Assembly: GCA_018241865.1 (NCBI GenBank)
Contig: JAFECY010000167.1
Span: forward strand, 1 to 11,258
Direction of reading: 5' to 3'
Origin: Pseudomonadota bacterium
GTDB taxonomy: Bacteria; Pseudomonadota; Gammaproteobacteria; Burkholderiales; Burkholderiaceae_D
DNA: 11,258 bases
Part shown: piece after piece, positions 1 to 6,059 of the stretch
Layout: each line of letters starts with the position of its first letter
Numbering within the stretch: the stretch's first letter is position 1
The notes under the pieces: generated by a model
What the model was told of the DNA's origin: nothing
What the model saw: the letters and a program-made list of their open reading frames with translations, nothing else
Databases searched by the model: none
Made by a program: the position numbers and the translations under genes

Positions 1-12
1 CGAGTCTGACCC
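1..12 (+). repeat. Left copy of 12-base inverted repeat bounding the S24/zinc-ribbon cassette
   Basis: The first twelve bases, CGAGTCTGACCC, are the exact reverse complement of 966–977. The two copies face each other and enclose the only two genes of the low-GC left end. The copy sits at the window edge, so the repeat may be longer and its outer flank cannot be seen. It resembles the GGGTCAGA-type repeats often found near IS200/REP-associated transposases in proteobacteria, but that is recalled similarity, and no transposase is visible here. Confidence 0.6.
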
Positions 13-38
13 CATATATAGTTAAGTATGTAATTCCC

Positions 39-66
39 AAAAAAAAGCCCACTGAAATTGCAGGCT
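39..66 (-). terminator. Probable Rho-independent terminator after the zinc-ribbon gene
   Basis: On the minus strand, 24 bases past the zinc-ribbon stop codon, an AGCC…GGCT stem with a partly paired interior (TG/CA) is followed directly by eight Ts. The stem is short and imperfect, so termination may be only moderate. The position, at the end of the two-gene cassette and just inside the left repeat, fits a terminator for that unit. Confidence 0.45.
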
Positions 67-89
67 ACGAATCAGGATTACGTCTGCGG

Positions 90-674
90 TTAACTTTTAT
101 TGCTCAGCGCAGCTTTCTCGCGCTTCACGAAGTCGATTGCATCGTCGGCATTGTCGAAGCGCCGCGTCAAGTTGTTCATGCCGACATAAACAAATTCACC
201 TTCTTGGGATGCGATCCCGTATTGCTGAAGCAGCGCCGTATCCGGCACCTCTACTCGCGCTGGCGCTTCTACGCTTTCTGTAAACTCGTGTCTGCAAAAA
301 CGACAAATTTTGGCTTCAAATTTCACTTCTTCCGCGCACTTTGGGCATTTTTTGGTATCGTTTTTTTTGACGGGCGGCGCTACGTTGCTGGAATAGGTTT
401 CTTCCACCTCACGCCAGCCGTTGCGCAAATAACTGTTGGCAATAATCGATGGCGCGGCAATGGCGTAGCCTACCCAGATCACAAAAATAAACATTACGCC
501 GGGTGGGCCGAGGGCTCCGATCAGGATAACGATTGCGATCAGGATTGCCGCCGCGTGTCGCCATTGGCCTTTGATGGCGAGGTAGATGAATCCGAAAAAG
601 AAAGTGCCGACCGATGCGCCGAAGCCGACTTCTTCGCGGTATCCGTTCGCGGGATTTTCAAATTGTCGCGTCAT
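90..674 (-). CDS. Membrane-anchored zinc-ribbon protein, function unknown
   Basis: A 194-residue protein. Residues about 18–80 are hydrophobic and probably form two or three membrane segments; the N-terminal pattern (FGFIYLAIKGQWRHA, later YLRNGW) recalls DUF2628-like small membrane proteins, which is an impression only. A charged linker leads to a zinc ribbon with Cys110-x2-Cys113 and Cys124-x2-Cys127 (CPKC…CRFC), the common CPxCaEExKxxAxxCRFC form. A C-terminal region of about 50 residues (145–194) looks like a separate soluble mini-domain. The ATG has a good ribosome site (AGGAA) and begins 7 bases after the S24 stop, so the two genes are probably co-transcribed. Base composition is lower in GC than in the genes to the right. 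The zinc ribbon probably binds a partner protein or nucleic acid at the inner membrane; no specific role can be assigned. Confidence 0.8.
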   Translation of the reverse strand: MTRQFENPANGYREEVGFGASVGTFFFGFIYLAIKGQWRHAAAILIAIVILIGALGPPGVMFIFVIWVGYAIAAPSIIANSYLRNGWREVEETYSSNVAPPVKKNDTKKCPKCAEEVKFEAKICRFCRHEFTESVEAPARVEVPDTALLQQYGIASQEGEFVYVGMNNLTRRFDNADDAIDFVKREKAALSNKS

Positions 675-681
675 GTTTTTC

Positions 682-948
682 CTATCGTTGAAATGCCGAT
701 CCGCGCGGGTAGATGCCGCCGACCCTGTGAATGGCCTGGATCAGGCGTGTCGGCACCGTCATACGCGAACCGTCATTGATGCTGTGGAATTCAACCTCGT
801 CTTGCCGGATAAATACTAGCTCTTTCACCATCTTCCTGCCATCGGTAAAAATCACCACCACGTCATCGCCCGGCTGTGCTTCGATAGACGGCTCGATGGC
901 AAGGTACTCGCCCGGCTTGATGCGTGGCCGCATCGAGTCGCCGCGCAC
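682..948 (-). CDS. Headless S24 (LexA/UmuD-type) peptidase domain, probably N-terminally truncated
   Basis: 88 residues that match only the C-terminal serine-peptidase domain of LexA, UmuD and phage repressors. Ser5 lies in GDSM, followed by RPRIKPGEY. Lys42 in MVKELVF is 37 residues after the serine, the same spacing as Ser119/Lys156 of LexA and Ser60/Lys97 of UmuD, so the catalytic dyad appears intact. There is no helix-turn-helix and no room for the self-cleavage linker. The reading frame stays open upstream of the GTG (reading SPSLK just before it, a natural continuation of the fold), runs through the inverted repeat at 966–977 and hits a stop at 985–987 without an ATG, GTG or TTG. No ribosome site precedes the GTG. 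It is either a remnant of a repressor gene cut at the repeat or a stand-alone peptidase domain; expression is uncertain. Confidence 0.7.
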   Translation of the reverse strand: MRGDSMRPRIKPGEYLAIEPSIEAQPGDDVVVIFTDGRKMVKELVFIRQDEVEFHSINDGSRMTVPTRLIQAIHRVGGIYPRGSAFQR

Positions 949-965
949 TTTTAGACTGGGGCTCA

Positions 966-977
966 GGGTCAGACTCG
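966..977 (-). repeat. Right copy of 12-base inverted repeat, cassette boundary
   Basis: GGGTCAGACTCG is the exact reverse complement of bases 1–12. It lies between the open frame of the truncated S24 gene and the DUF4404 stop codon at 1003, followed on the plus strand by the AT-rich stretch ATTTATTTTAAAATTA. It marks the likely edge between inserted DNA on the left and backbone on the right. Confidence 0.6.
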
Positions 978-1002
978 ATTTATTTTAAAATTATCCGCAA
1001 AC

Positions 1003-1278
1003 TCAAATACCCATGCGCTCCAGCGTTTGCGCCAGTTCGCGCAGCGCTGTTTCCAGTTGCGGATGTTGGGCGGCGAAGCGGGCCGAGAGTTCTTGGGCGC
1101 GGCCAGTCAGGCTGGCGTCGGCCTCGGCGACGGTGGCATTGGCGCTCTTGCTCAATAGTTGTTCGATGTCGCGATCCAGCATTTGCAGCAGCGACTTTAA
1201 TTCGCCATCCACCGCGCCGGTTGATTCCAGTTGTTGGTGCAGCTCTTGGAGTTTATTTTTCAGTTGGTCTGTGGTCAT
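1003..1278 (-). CDS. DUF4404 family protein
   Basis: A 91-residue, mostly helical soluble protein beginning MTTDQLKNKLQELHQQLES and ending LRELAQTLERMGI. The Leu/Glu/Gln-rich heptads, an acidic DRDIEQLL segment and the terminal FAAQHPQLETALRELAQTLERMGI-like block (split here as FAAQHPQLETAL and RELAQTLERMGI) match my recollection of DUF4404. No function is known for the family; amphipathic helices suggest a coiled coil or a partner-binding helical hairpin. It has no signal peptide or membrane segment. It follows yafJ by 76 bases, where a possible −10 box lies, so it may have its own promoter. It is the last backbone gene before the repeat-bounded cassette. Confidence 0.8.
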   Translation of the reverse strand: MTTDQLKNKLQELHQQLESTGAVDGELKSLLQMLDRDIEQLLSKSANATVAEADASLTGRAQELSARFAAQHPQLETALRELAQTLERMGI

Positions 1279-1314
1279 GTTGCGGTCTCATGCGGGTTGA
1301 AGGAGAGTGCATCT

Positions 1315-1343
1315 ATCATAGCCTGAAGGCGGCGCGTCAGCTA
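1315..1343 (-). promoter_or_regulatory. Possible sigma-70 promoter for the DUF4404 gene
   Basis: On the minus strand TATGAT (1315–1320) is a good −10 match about 37 bases before the DUF4404 ATG. The hexamer 17 bases upstream, TAGCTG (1338–1343), is a poor −35. It lies in the 76-base gap after the yafJ stop. A weak prediction from motif reading alone. Confidence 0.25.
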
Positions 1344-1354
1344 CCGACATGGCT

Positions 1355-2125
1355 TCATGCGTTTGTGGGTGCGCCTTCGATAAACACTTTGAACTCGCCC
1401 GACTGGAAAGCGGTCCAGGTTTCGTTGTTGGTGAGCGGTTCGGTGACGATGATGGCGACGCGGTCGCGCGGGGTGGTGACTTCGGAAAAATCCACGCTGA
1501 CATCGTCATCCGATAATTTCGCCTGCGTAAAAGGATATTGCCGCACGATGTAATGCAGGTTGGTCGAGCAATGCACGAATAGCGCCGAGCCGTCCGACAA
1601 CATCAGATTGAAAGGGCCGTGCGCGGCAATCTGCGTCGAGAGTGCGCGCAGGGCAGCGCTCAATGCCGGTAATGGCGGAGGCGTGTCGCCGAAGCGGCGC
1701 TTGAGTTCTTGCAGCAGATAGCAAAAGGCGCGCTCGCTGTCGGTGGTGCCGACCGGGTGATACGCACCGTCGAGCACGGGCGCGAAATCCTTGAGGTCGC
1801 CGTTGTGGGCGAACACCCAGTAGCGTCCCCATAGCTCGCGCACGAAGGGGTGACAATTCTCCAGCGCGATGCGGCCTTGGGTCGCTTTGCGGATGTGGGC
1901 GATGACGTTCTTTGATTTGATGGGATAACGCTTGATGAGTTCGGCGACGGGCGAATCGACTGCAGCTTGATAATCGACGAAATGGCGCACGCCCGCGCCT
2001 TCAAAGAAGGCGATGCCCCACCCGTCCGCATGATGATTGGTGCGGCCGCCGCGTGTGGCAAAGCCAGTAAAACTAAAAACGATGTCGGTCGGGACGTTGC
2101 AGTTCATCCCCAGAAGCTGGCACAT
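1355..2125 (-). CDS. yafJ: Class II glutamine amidotransferase, YafJ type
   Basis: A 256-residue protein of the Ntn-hydrolase glutamine amidotransferase class II family. After removal of Met1 the N-terminal Cys2 (MCQLLGMN) would be the nucleophile that releases ammonia from glutamine. Other family signatures are present: the HHADGWG block at 31–37, HIRKAT at 77–82, FAHNGDL at 105–111 (Asn and Gly of the oxyanion hole) and GTTDSE at 126–131. The length matches stand-alone YafJ proteins, which lack a fused synthase domain; the ammonia acceptor is not known with confidence. The start is fixed by the requirement for Cys at position 2. The ribosome site is weak and a perfect 12-base palindrome lies immediately upstream. 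It lies 74 bases after the DUF3567 gene in the same direction and could be co-transcribed with it. Confidence 0.9.
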   Translation of the reverse strand: MCQLLGMNCNVPTDIVFSFTGFATRGGRTNHHADGWGIAFFEGAGVRHFVDYQAAVDSPVAELIKRYPIKSKNVIAHIRKATQGRIALENCHPFVRELWGRYWVFAHNGDLKDFAPVLDGAYHPVGTTDSERAFCYLLQELKRRFGDTPPPLPALSAALRALSTQIAAHGPFNLMLSDGSALFVHCSTNLHYIVRQYPFTQAKLSDDDVSVDFSEVTTPRDRVAIIVTEPLTNNETWTAFQSGEFKVFIEGAPTNA

Positions 2126-2126
2126 G

Positions 2127-2138
2127 GCGGCTAGCCGC
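2127..2138. repeat. 12-base perfect palindrome at the yafJ ribosome-binding position
   Basis: GCGGCTAGCCGC is self-complementary and begins one base upstream of the yafJ ATG, where a Shine–Dalgarno sequence would be expected. In RNA it can form a 4-base-pair GC stem with a CTAG loop. It could reduce ribosome access or be a protein site, or be chance in GC-rich DNA. Confidence 0.35.
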
Positions 2139-2199
2139 AGCGGGTGCGGCGTTGATCTGGATGCGCTTACGGTATCACGGAAGCCGCCAGCGTGGCTGC

Positions 2200-2457
2200 T
2201 TAGTGCAGCACGACCGGATGCCGCATCAGCGCGTCGTATTTGCCGAGGAAGCTGTCGATATCTTCGACGCTCGGTTCGCTGGCGATGAGTTCTTCGACAT
2301 CCTTGCGGAAGGCGGCGGCCAAGATGCCGCCGATGAAGATTTCGCGCTTGCCCGGCTTGTCCATGATTTCATAGCCGCCGAAGCGCAAGGCTTCCTGCTC
2401 TCCATCCACGCCGAATTCGACAACGCTGTACTGGTCGCTGTTGTAGATCAGGTTCAT
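2200..2457 (-). CDS. DUF3567 family protein
   Basis: An 85-residue acidic soluble protein starting MNLIYNSDQYSVVEFG, with the GGYEIMDK…REIFIGG…AAAFRKDVEELI pattern typical of DUF3567, a small family seen mainly in Betaproteobacteria. The family function is unknown. The start is well supported by AAGGAG seven bases upstream of the ATG. The 140-base gap to the preceding gene leaves room for its own promoter, though I see no convincing −35/−10 pair. There are no cysteines, signal peptide or membrane segments. It precedes yafJ in the same direction. Confidence 0.87.
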   Translation of the reverse strand: MNLIYNSDQYSVVEFGVDGEQEALRFGGYEIMDKPGKREIFIGGILAAAFRKDVEELIASEPSVEDIDSFLGKYDALMRHPVVLH

Positions 2458-2597
2458 GAAAAGCTCCTTGGTTGGTGGGTGACGCTTGCCTTGAAAGTGG
2501 TGATGGAGTCTGCCATTTCAAGGATCAGGCGTAACGGGCTTGGCGCAGGCTTTGCGGACTTGTGGATTTATCAAGGATCGCAAACGCTTACCGCTTG

Positions 2598-2978
2598 TTA
2601 ACTTTTACGGCTGACTAATTGCATTTCTTTAGTCAGCGCGAGGAATTTGTCGTACGGTTCTCGGCTTAGGAAAAGCACAACTTGGTCTAGGTGACTAAAA
2701 TCGGCCAAGCTGATGAATAGGCGTTGCGGCGGATGATGGAGGACGCGATTGAGTGTGACGCGCATGACCAGATTGCCGCTACAGCAAATGCAGCCCGGCG
2801 TGATGCGAGAGACGATGAGATGCGAATGGGTTTCCTGCAAATCGGCCAGCGGTGCCTGCGCACCGGGCAAGCCTTCGAGTATGACGGCGGTAATTGTGTC
2901 GGGTTCGATGGCTTGCGCGATGGCGGCTTCGCGTGCAGCGGCGTCGGCGCCGATCACCAAAGTTGTCAGCGTCGGCAT
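2598..2978 (-). CDS. P-loop-less CobW/COG0523-like protein with CxCC motif
   Basis: A 126-residue protein. It opens like a nucleotide-binding beta strand (MPTLTTLVIGADAAAREAAI), but where G3E/COG0523 GTPases carry GxxGxGKT there is GADAAARE, with no Lys-Thr, so GTP binding by the normal P-loop looks impossible. The ILEGLPGA segment (33–40) and the metal motif GCICC (Cys63-x-Cys65-Cys66), followed by GNLVMRVTLNRVL, resemble the switch I/CxCC region and following helix of CobW proteins. It ends soon after, lacking NKxD and the C-terminal domain. An open frame extends upstream to 3095, but that would overlap ntrX by about 100 bases; the ATG at 2978 starts 13 bases after the ntrX stop and begins with the conserved strand, so I prefer it. 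No clear ribosome site is seen, suggesting coupling to ntrX. It could be a metal-binding accessory protein; this is inference. Confidence 0.7.
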   Translation of the reverse strand: MPTLTTLVIGADAAAREAAIAQAIEPDTITAVILEGLPGAQAPLADLQETHSHLIVSRITPGCICCSGNLVMRVTLNRVLHHPPQRLFISLADFSHLDQVVLFLSREPYDKFLALTKEMQLVSRKS

Positions 2979-2991
2979 GCGGCAATGCGCA

Positions 2992-3711
2992 TCAGGTTCC
3001 GCTGTTGCGCTTGCTGAGTCTCGTCGGCTCGACGCCGAGTTGTTTGAGCTTGCGGTAAAGGTGGGTGCGCTCCAGCCCGGTTTTTTCGGCGACACGGGTC
3101 ATGCTGCCACCTTCGCGCCCGAGATGATGCTCAAAATAAGCGCGCTCAAAAGCATCGCGTGCTTCGCGCAACGGCAAGTCGAAGGACAAGGTGAAGCCGA
3201 GTGGTTCGGATTGCGGTGTGATCGGCGTCGCACCGGGTTGTGGCGTGATGGCGGCTGGCGCGCTGGTGGCGATATGCACCACGGCCGGCGGCTCGACTGG
3301 CTGCGGCGGGCGCGGCGTGAAATAGGTCGGTGCGCGCGCCGCTTCTTGGCCGCGGGTCAGCCCTTGCTGAACGGCTTTCAGCAATTTTTGCAGAGCGATC
3401 GGCTTTTCGAGGAAATTGAGTGCGCCGATGCGGGTCGCTTCGACGGCGGTGTCGATGGTGGCATGGCCGGACATCATGATGACCGGCATACTCAGCAAGC
3501 CGTCGCGCTGCCACTCTTTCAGCAGGGTGACGCCGTCGGTATCGGGCATCCAGATGTCGAGCAAGACCAGATCGGGCGTGCCGGAAATACGCAACTCGCG
3601 CGCTTGCTGCGCATTCTCGGCGGTTTCCACGGCGTGGCCTTCATCACTCAGGATTTCCGAGAGCAGCTCGCGGATGCCCATCTCATCATCGACTACCAGA
3701 ATATTTGCCAT
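2992..3711 (-). CDS. ntrX: NtrX-like response regulator: receiver plus Fis-type HTH, no AAA+ domain
   Basis: A 239-residue response regulator. Residues 1–120 are a receiver domain with acidic pocket Asp8/Asp9, phosphoacceptor Asp52 (LLDIWMPDTDG), Ser81 and Lys103 (LEKP). Residues 120–175 are a Pro/Ala/Thr-rich linker. Residues 180–228 are a Fis-type helix-turn-helix (AYFEHHLGREGGSMTRVAEKTG split around Arg199, then LERTHLYRKLKQLG), which in full-length NtrX binds DNA. Classical NtrX is about 450 residues with a central AAA+ sigma-54 activation domain; here that domain is cleanly absent, with no GAFTGA or Walker motifs. The protein should therefore act as an ordinary DNA-binding regulator rather than a sigma-54 activator. 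It lies 77 bases downstream of the ntrY-type kinase, has its own AGGAA ribosome site, and is the kinase's obvious partner. NtrYX systems are tied to nitrogen, redox and envelope control in other bacteria; the targets here are unknown. Confidence 0.85.
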   Translation of the reverse strand: MANILVVDDEMGIRELLSEILSDEGHAVETAENAQQARELRISGTPDLVLLDIWMPDTDGVTLLKEWQRDGLLSMPVIMMSGHATIDTAVEATRIGALNFLEKPIALQKLLKAVQQGLTRGQEAARAPTYFTPRPPQPVEPPAVVHIATSAPAAITPQPGATPITPQSEPLGFTLSFDLPLREARDAFERAYFEHHLGREGGSMTRVAEKTGLERTHLYRKLKQLGVEPTRLSKRNSGT

Positions 3712-3758
3712 AAGCGATTTTCCTGTCTTCCATCAAGTCTTCATCAGTACGCACGGTA

Positions 3759-3789
3759 ATTGACGAAGAGAAACACGTTGTGCATCAAT
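3759..3789 (-). other. Stem-loop between ntrY and ntrX
   Basis: On the minus strand ATTGATG pairs with CGTCAAT (seven pairs, one G·U) around a 17-base loop that itself contains CAC…GTG. It begins at the ntrY stop codon and is not followed by a T-run, so it is not a standard terminator. It could stabilise the upstream transcript end or adjust the kinase-to-regulator ratio; it could also be chance. Confidence 0.3.
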
Positions 3790-6059
3790 TACGCCGGCGC
3801 TAACTTTAACAGCAAAATCAGTATCTTTGCACCACCGCCTTCGACGCGATTCTGCAAGTCGATGCGGCCGCCGTGTTCATCAATAATTTTTTTCACCATC
3901 GCCAGCCCCAAACCCGTGCCGCGTGGTTTGGACGTGATGTAGGGCTCAAAGGCGCGCGCCAAGATTTTTGGCGAGAAGCCAGGGCCGTTATCGGCGATGG
4001 TCAGGCGCACCGCGCTGCGCACGCTACCGTCTGAATCGGGATAGTGTACCACCTCGGTAATCACGTCAATTCGTGCCGATTGACCGTCCTTGTTTTCATG
4101 GACGGCATCCTGCGCGTTCTGCAGCAAATTGTGAATCACTTGGCGCATCTGGGTGGCGTCACCCATCACGCGCGGCAAGTCCGGCGCAAGCTGGGCGCGG
4201 ATGATGTCGCGCTCGTCGCCGGCCAGATAAAGGTGCAAAATTTCCGCCACCAGTTCGTTGAGATCGAGCGGAGCCAGCACCGCCGGCGGGGTTTTGGCGT
4301 AATCGCGAAAATCATCGACCATGCGCTTCATCGCCGCGACTTGGTTGACGATGGTGGTTGCGCCCTTATTCAGGATGGCTGCATCGGTCTCGGTCAGCTT
4401 GCCTTCCAGCTTCATTTGCAAGCGTTCGGCGGAAAGCTGGATCGGTGTCAGCGGGTTTTTGATTTCGTGCGCCAAGCGACGCGCCACCTCGCCCCAAGCG
4501 AAGGAACGCTGCGCCGAAATCACTTCGGAAATGTTGTCGAACACCACGACGTAATTGCTGCCGCTGCCGGTCGGCAGGCGCGAGCCGCGCGCCAGCAGCG
4601 TTAAGTCCTGCTCGGTTTCGCCGCTGCCCTCGCCGATGCTACGCGCAATTTCGATTTGCTTTTGCCAGTGGATATCGGCCACGGTGTCGCCGCCGGTGGT
4701 GCGCGCGCTGTGTTCCGAGAATCCCTTGGTGATGGCTTCGCTGAAGGCACTCAAGCCAGTCAGCGCAGAGAGTGGTTGGCCGATATCCGGCGCGATGTCG
4801 CGTTCCAAAATGCGGCCGGCCGATTCGTTGCAGGAGAGGAGTTTGAATTCGCGGTCGAGCACCATCACGCCGGCCGACATATTGCCCAGCACCGATTCCA
4901 GATACGCCTTGGCGCTTTCGAGTTCGCGTCGGTTTTTTTCCACCGCCGCACGCGCTTCCGATAACTGCCGCGTCATGGTGTTGAAAGACTTGGTCAGGGT
5001 GCCTAATTCGTCGCGGGTGGTGACGATCGGGCGCGGCGACAAATCGCCCTCGGCCACGGCTTTGGTGCCTTCGGCTAGCAGCAGCAAGGGCTGCACCAAT
5101 TCGCTGGCGATCAGAAAAGCGCTGGCCACTGCACCGAAAATTGCCAACAGCAAAGTCAGGGTGAGAGTGAACAGGTACATTTTGCGCAAGCCGGATCGTC
5201 CCACGAAACGTTCTTGGTATCCGCTGTAAGCAGCGCGCAGCGATTCGGCGTCGGTGGCTAACTTGCTCGGCACCGGCTGGATGAGTTGCAGGAAACGCGT
5301 GTCATCTTTGAGCGACAGGCTACGGATGGCCGTTGGAATCGTCACGACCACGCGCATACGCAAGTCAGTTTGTGTCGCCGCGCTCTTGGTAGCGCCGTCT
5401 TCGGCACCACCTTCGACAGCCGTGTAACCGCGCGATAGTCGCGCCTGGCGCAGCATAGCCGCGCTCGGCAGGTTCGGCACCAGACTGCCGAGTTGGCCGC
5501 CGTCGGTGGAGAGAATACGGCCGGCAGTATTGACGATGGTGGCTTCCTGCAACTGCCCTTGACTGCGCAAACGCGACAGTTGGGTAGCTTGCGCGGCGTC
5601 GGATAAATCGGCCAATTCTTGCGCCATACTGCGCGCCTTGGCATGCAAGTCTTCGAGCGAGGTGTCGATTGCGCTGCGACCGAGATTAAGGCCGGAATCG
5701 AGTGCCGACTCGACCTGCACATTGAACCAGGATTCGATCGAACGCGACACGAATTGCACGGATACGAGATAAATCAAAATGCCGGGCAGAATGCCGACCA
5801 GCGCGAACAGCAGCACCAATCGCGCCATGATGCGCGAACCGAATAGGCCGCGTCGCCAGCGTCGGTATAGGCGCGACAGCAGCAGCGCAAGTAGTCCCAG
5901 CAACGCCACCGCGACCGCCACGTTCAGACCGAGTAGCCAAGAATAATGGCGGCTAAACAGCGTGGAGTTTTCGGCCGCCGATGCCAGCAGAAACAGCAAG
6001 ATGCTGCCTGCGGCCGCGCCGAGCACTAGGAAATAACGTAAGGCACGCTGCAGTTTCAT
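3789..6059 (-). CDS. ntrY: NtrY-type membrane sensor histidine kinase
   Basis: A 756-residue hybrid-free sensor kinase. Membrane segments are at about 8–28, 42–64 and 79–103, followed by a periplasmic region to about 292 and a further segment at 294–320. Then come a HAMP domain (about 320–375), a PAS domain (about 383–515, LGNMSAGVMVLDREFKLLSCN at its start, broken here after 'LL'), and the kinase core. The dimerisation/phosphoacceptor box is HEIKNPLTPIQLSAERLQ with His531. The ATP-binding domain shows the N box HNLLQNAQDAV (643–653), G1 DNGPGF (690–695), F box and G2 GTGLGLAMVKKI (714–725). This order matches NtrY and its expected length. Its ATG overlaps the DUF4390 stop (ATGA), implying translational coupling. 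It should autophosphorylate at His531 and pass phosphate to Asp52 of the neighbouring regulator. The signal sensed is unknown. Confidence 0.93.
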   Translation of the reverse strand: MKLQRALRYFLVLGAAAGSILLFLLASAAENSTLFSRHYSWLLGLNVAVAVALLGLLALLLSRLYRRWRRGLFGSRIMARLVLLFALVGILPGILIYLVSVQFVSRSIESWFNVQVESALDSGLNLGRSAIDTSLEDLHAKARSMAQELADLSDAAQATQLSRLRSQGQLQEATIVNTAGRILSTDGGQLGSLVPNLPSAAMLRQARLSRGYTAVEGGAEDGATKSAATQTDLRMRVVVTIPTAIRSLSLKDDTRFLQLIQPVPSKLATDAESLRAAYSGYQERFVGRSGLRKMYLFTLTLTLLLAIFGAVASAFLIASELVQPLLLLAEGTKAVAEGDLSPRPIVTTRDELGTLTKSFNTMTRQLSEARAAVEKNRRELESAKAYLESVLGNMSAGVMVLDREFKLLSCNESAGRILERDIAPDIGQPLSALTGLSAFSEAITKGFSEHSARTTGGDTVADIHWQKQIEIARSIGEGSGETEQDLTLLARGSRLPTGSGSNYVVVFDNISEVISAQRSFAWGEVARRLAHEIKNPLTPIQLSAERLQMKLEGKLTETDAAILNKGATTIVNQVAAMKRMVDDFRDYAKTPPAVLAPLDLNELVAEILHLYLAGDERDIIRAQLAPDLPRVMGDATQMRQVIHNLLQNAQDAVHENKDGQSARIDVITEVVHYPDSDGSVRSAVRLTIADNGPGFSPKILARAFEPYITSKPRGTGLGLAMVKKIIDEHGGRIDLQNRVEGGGAKILILLLKLAPA

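Noticed and set aside
204..779. 191-residue plus-strand open frame across the zinc-ribbon and S24 genes
   Set aside because: The minus-strand genes have clear CPKC/CRFC and GDSM motifs, while this frame has no recognisable pattern.
2968..2992. Eight-codon frame MRIAACRR starting at the ntrX stop (TGATG) as a coupling leader for the next gene
   Set aside because: Very short and with no supporting ribosome signal; ATG plus nearby stop arises easily by chance.
2979..3095. N-terminal extension of the CxCC protein to an upstream start at 3095
   Set aside because: It would overlap the helix-turn-helix of ntrX by about 100 bases and adds a Ser/Pro/Lys-rich low-complexity stretch typical of an out-of-frame read; the conserved strand begins at the inner ATG.
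2749..3759. 336-residue open frame on the plus strand opposite ntrX and the CxCC protein
   Set aside because: It is antisense to two genes with clear family motifs; its own sequence shows no recognisable domain and has the repetitive Ala/Arg/Gly character of a GC-rich shadow frame.
4555..5229. 224-residue plus-strand open frame inside ntrY
   Set aside because: It is antisense to the HAMP/PAS part of a well-supported kinase and shows no domain or ribosome site of note.
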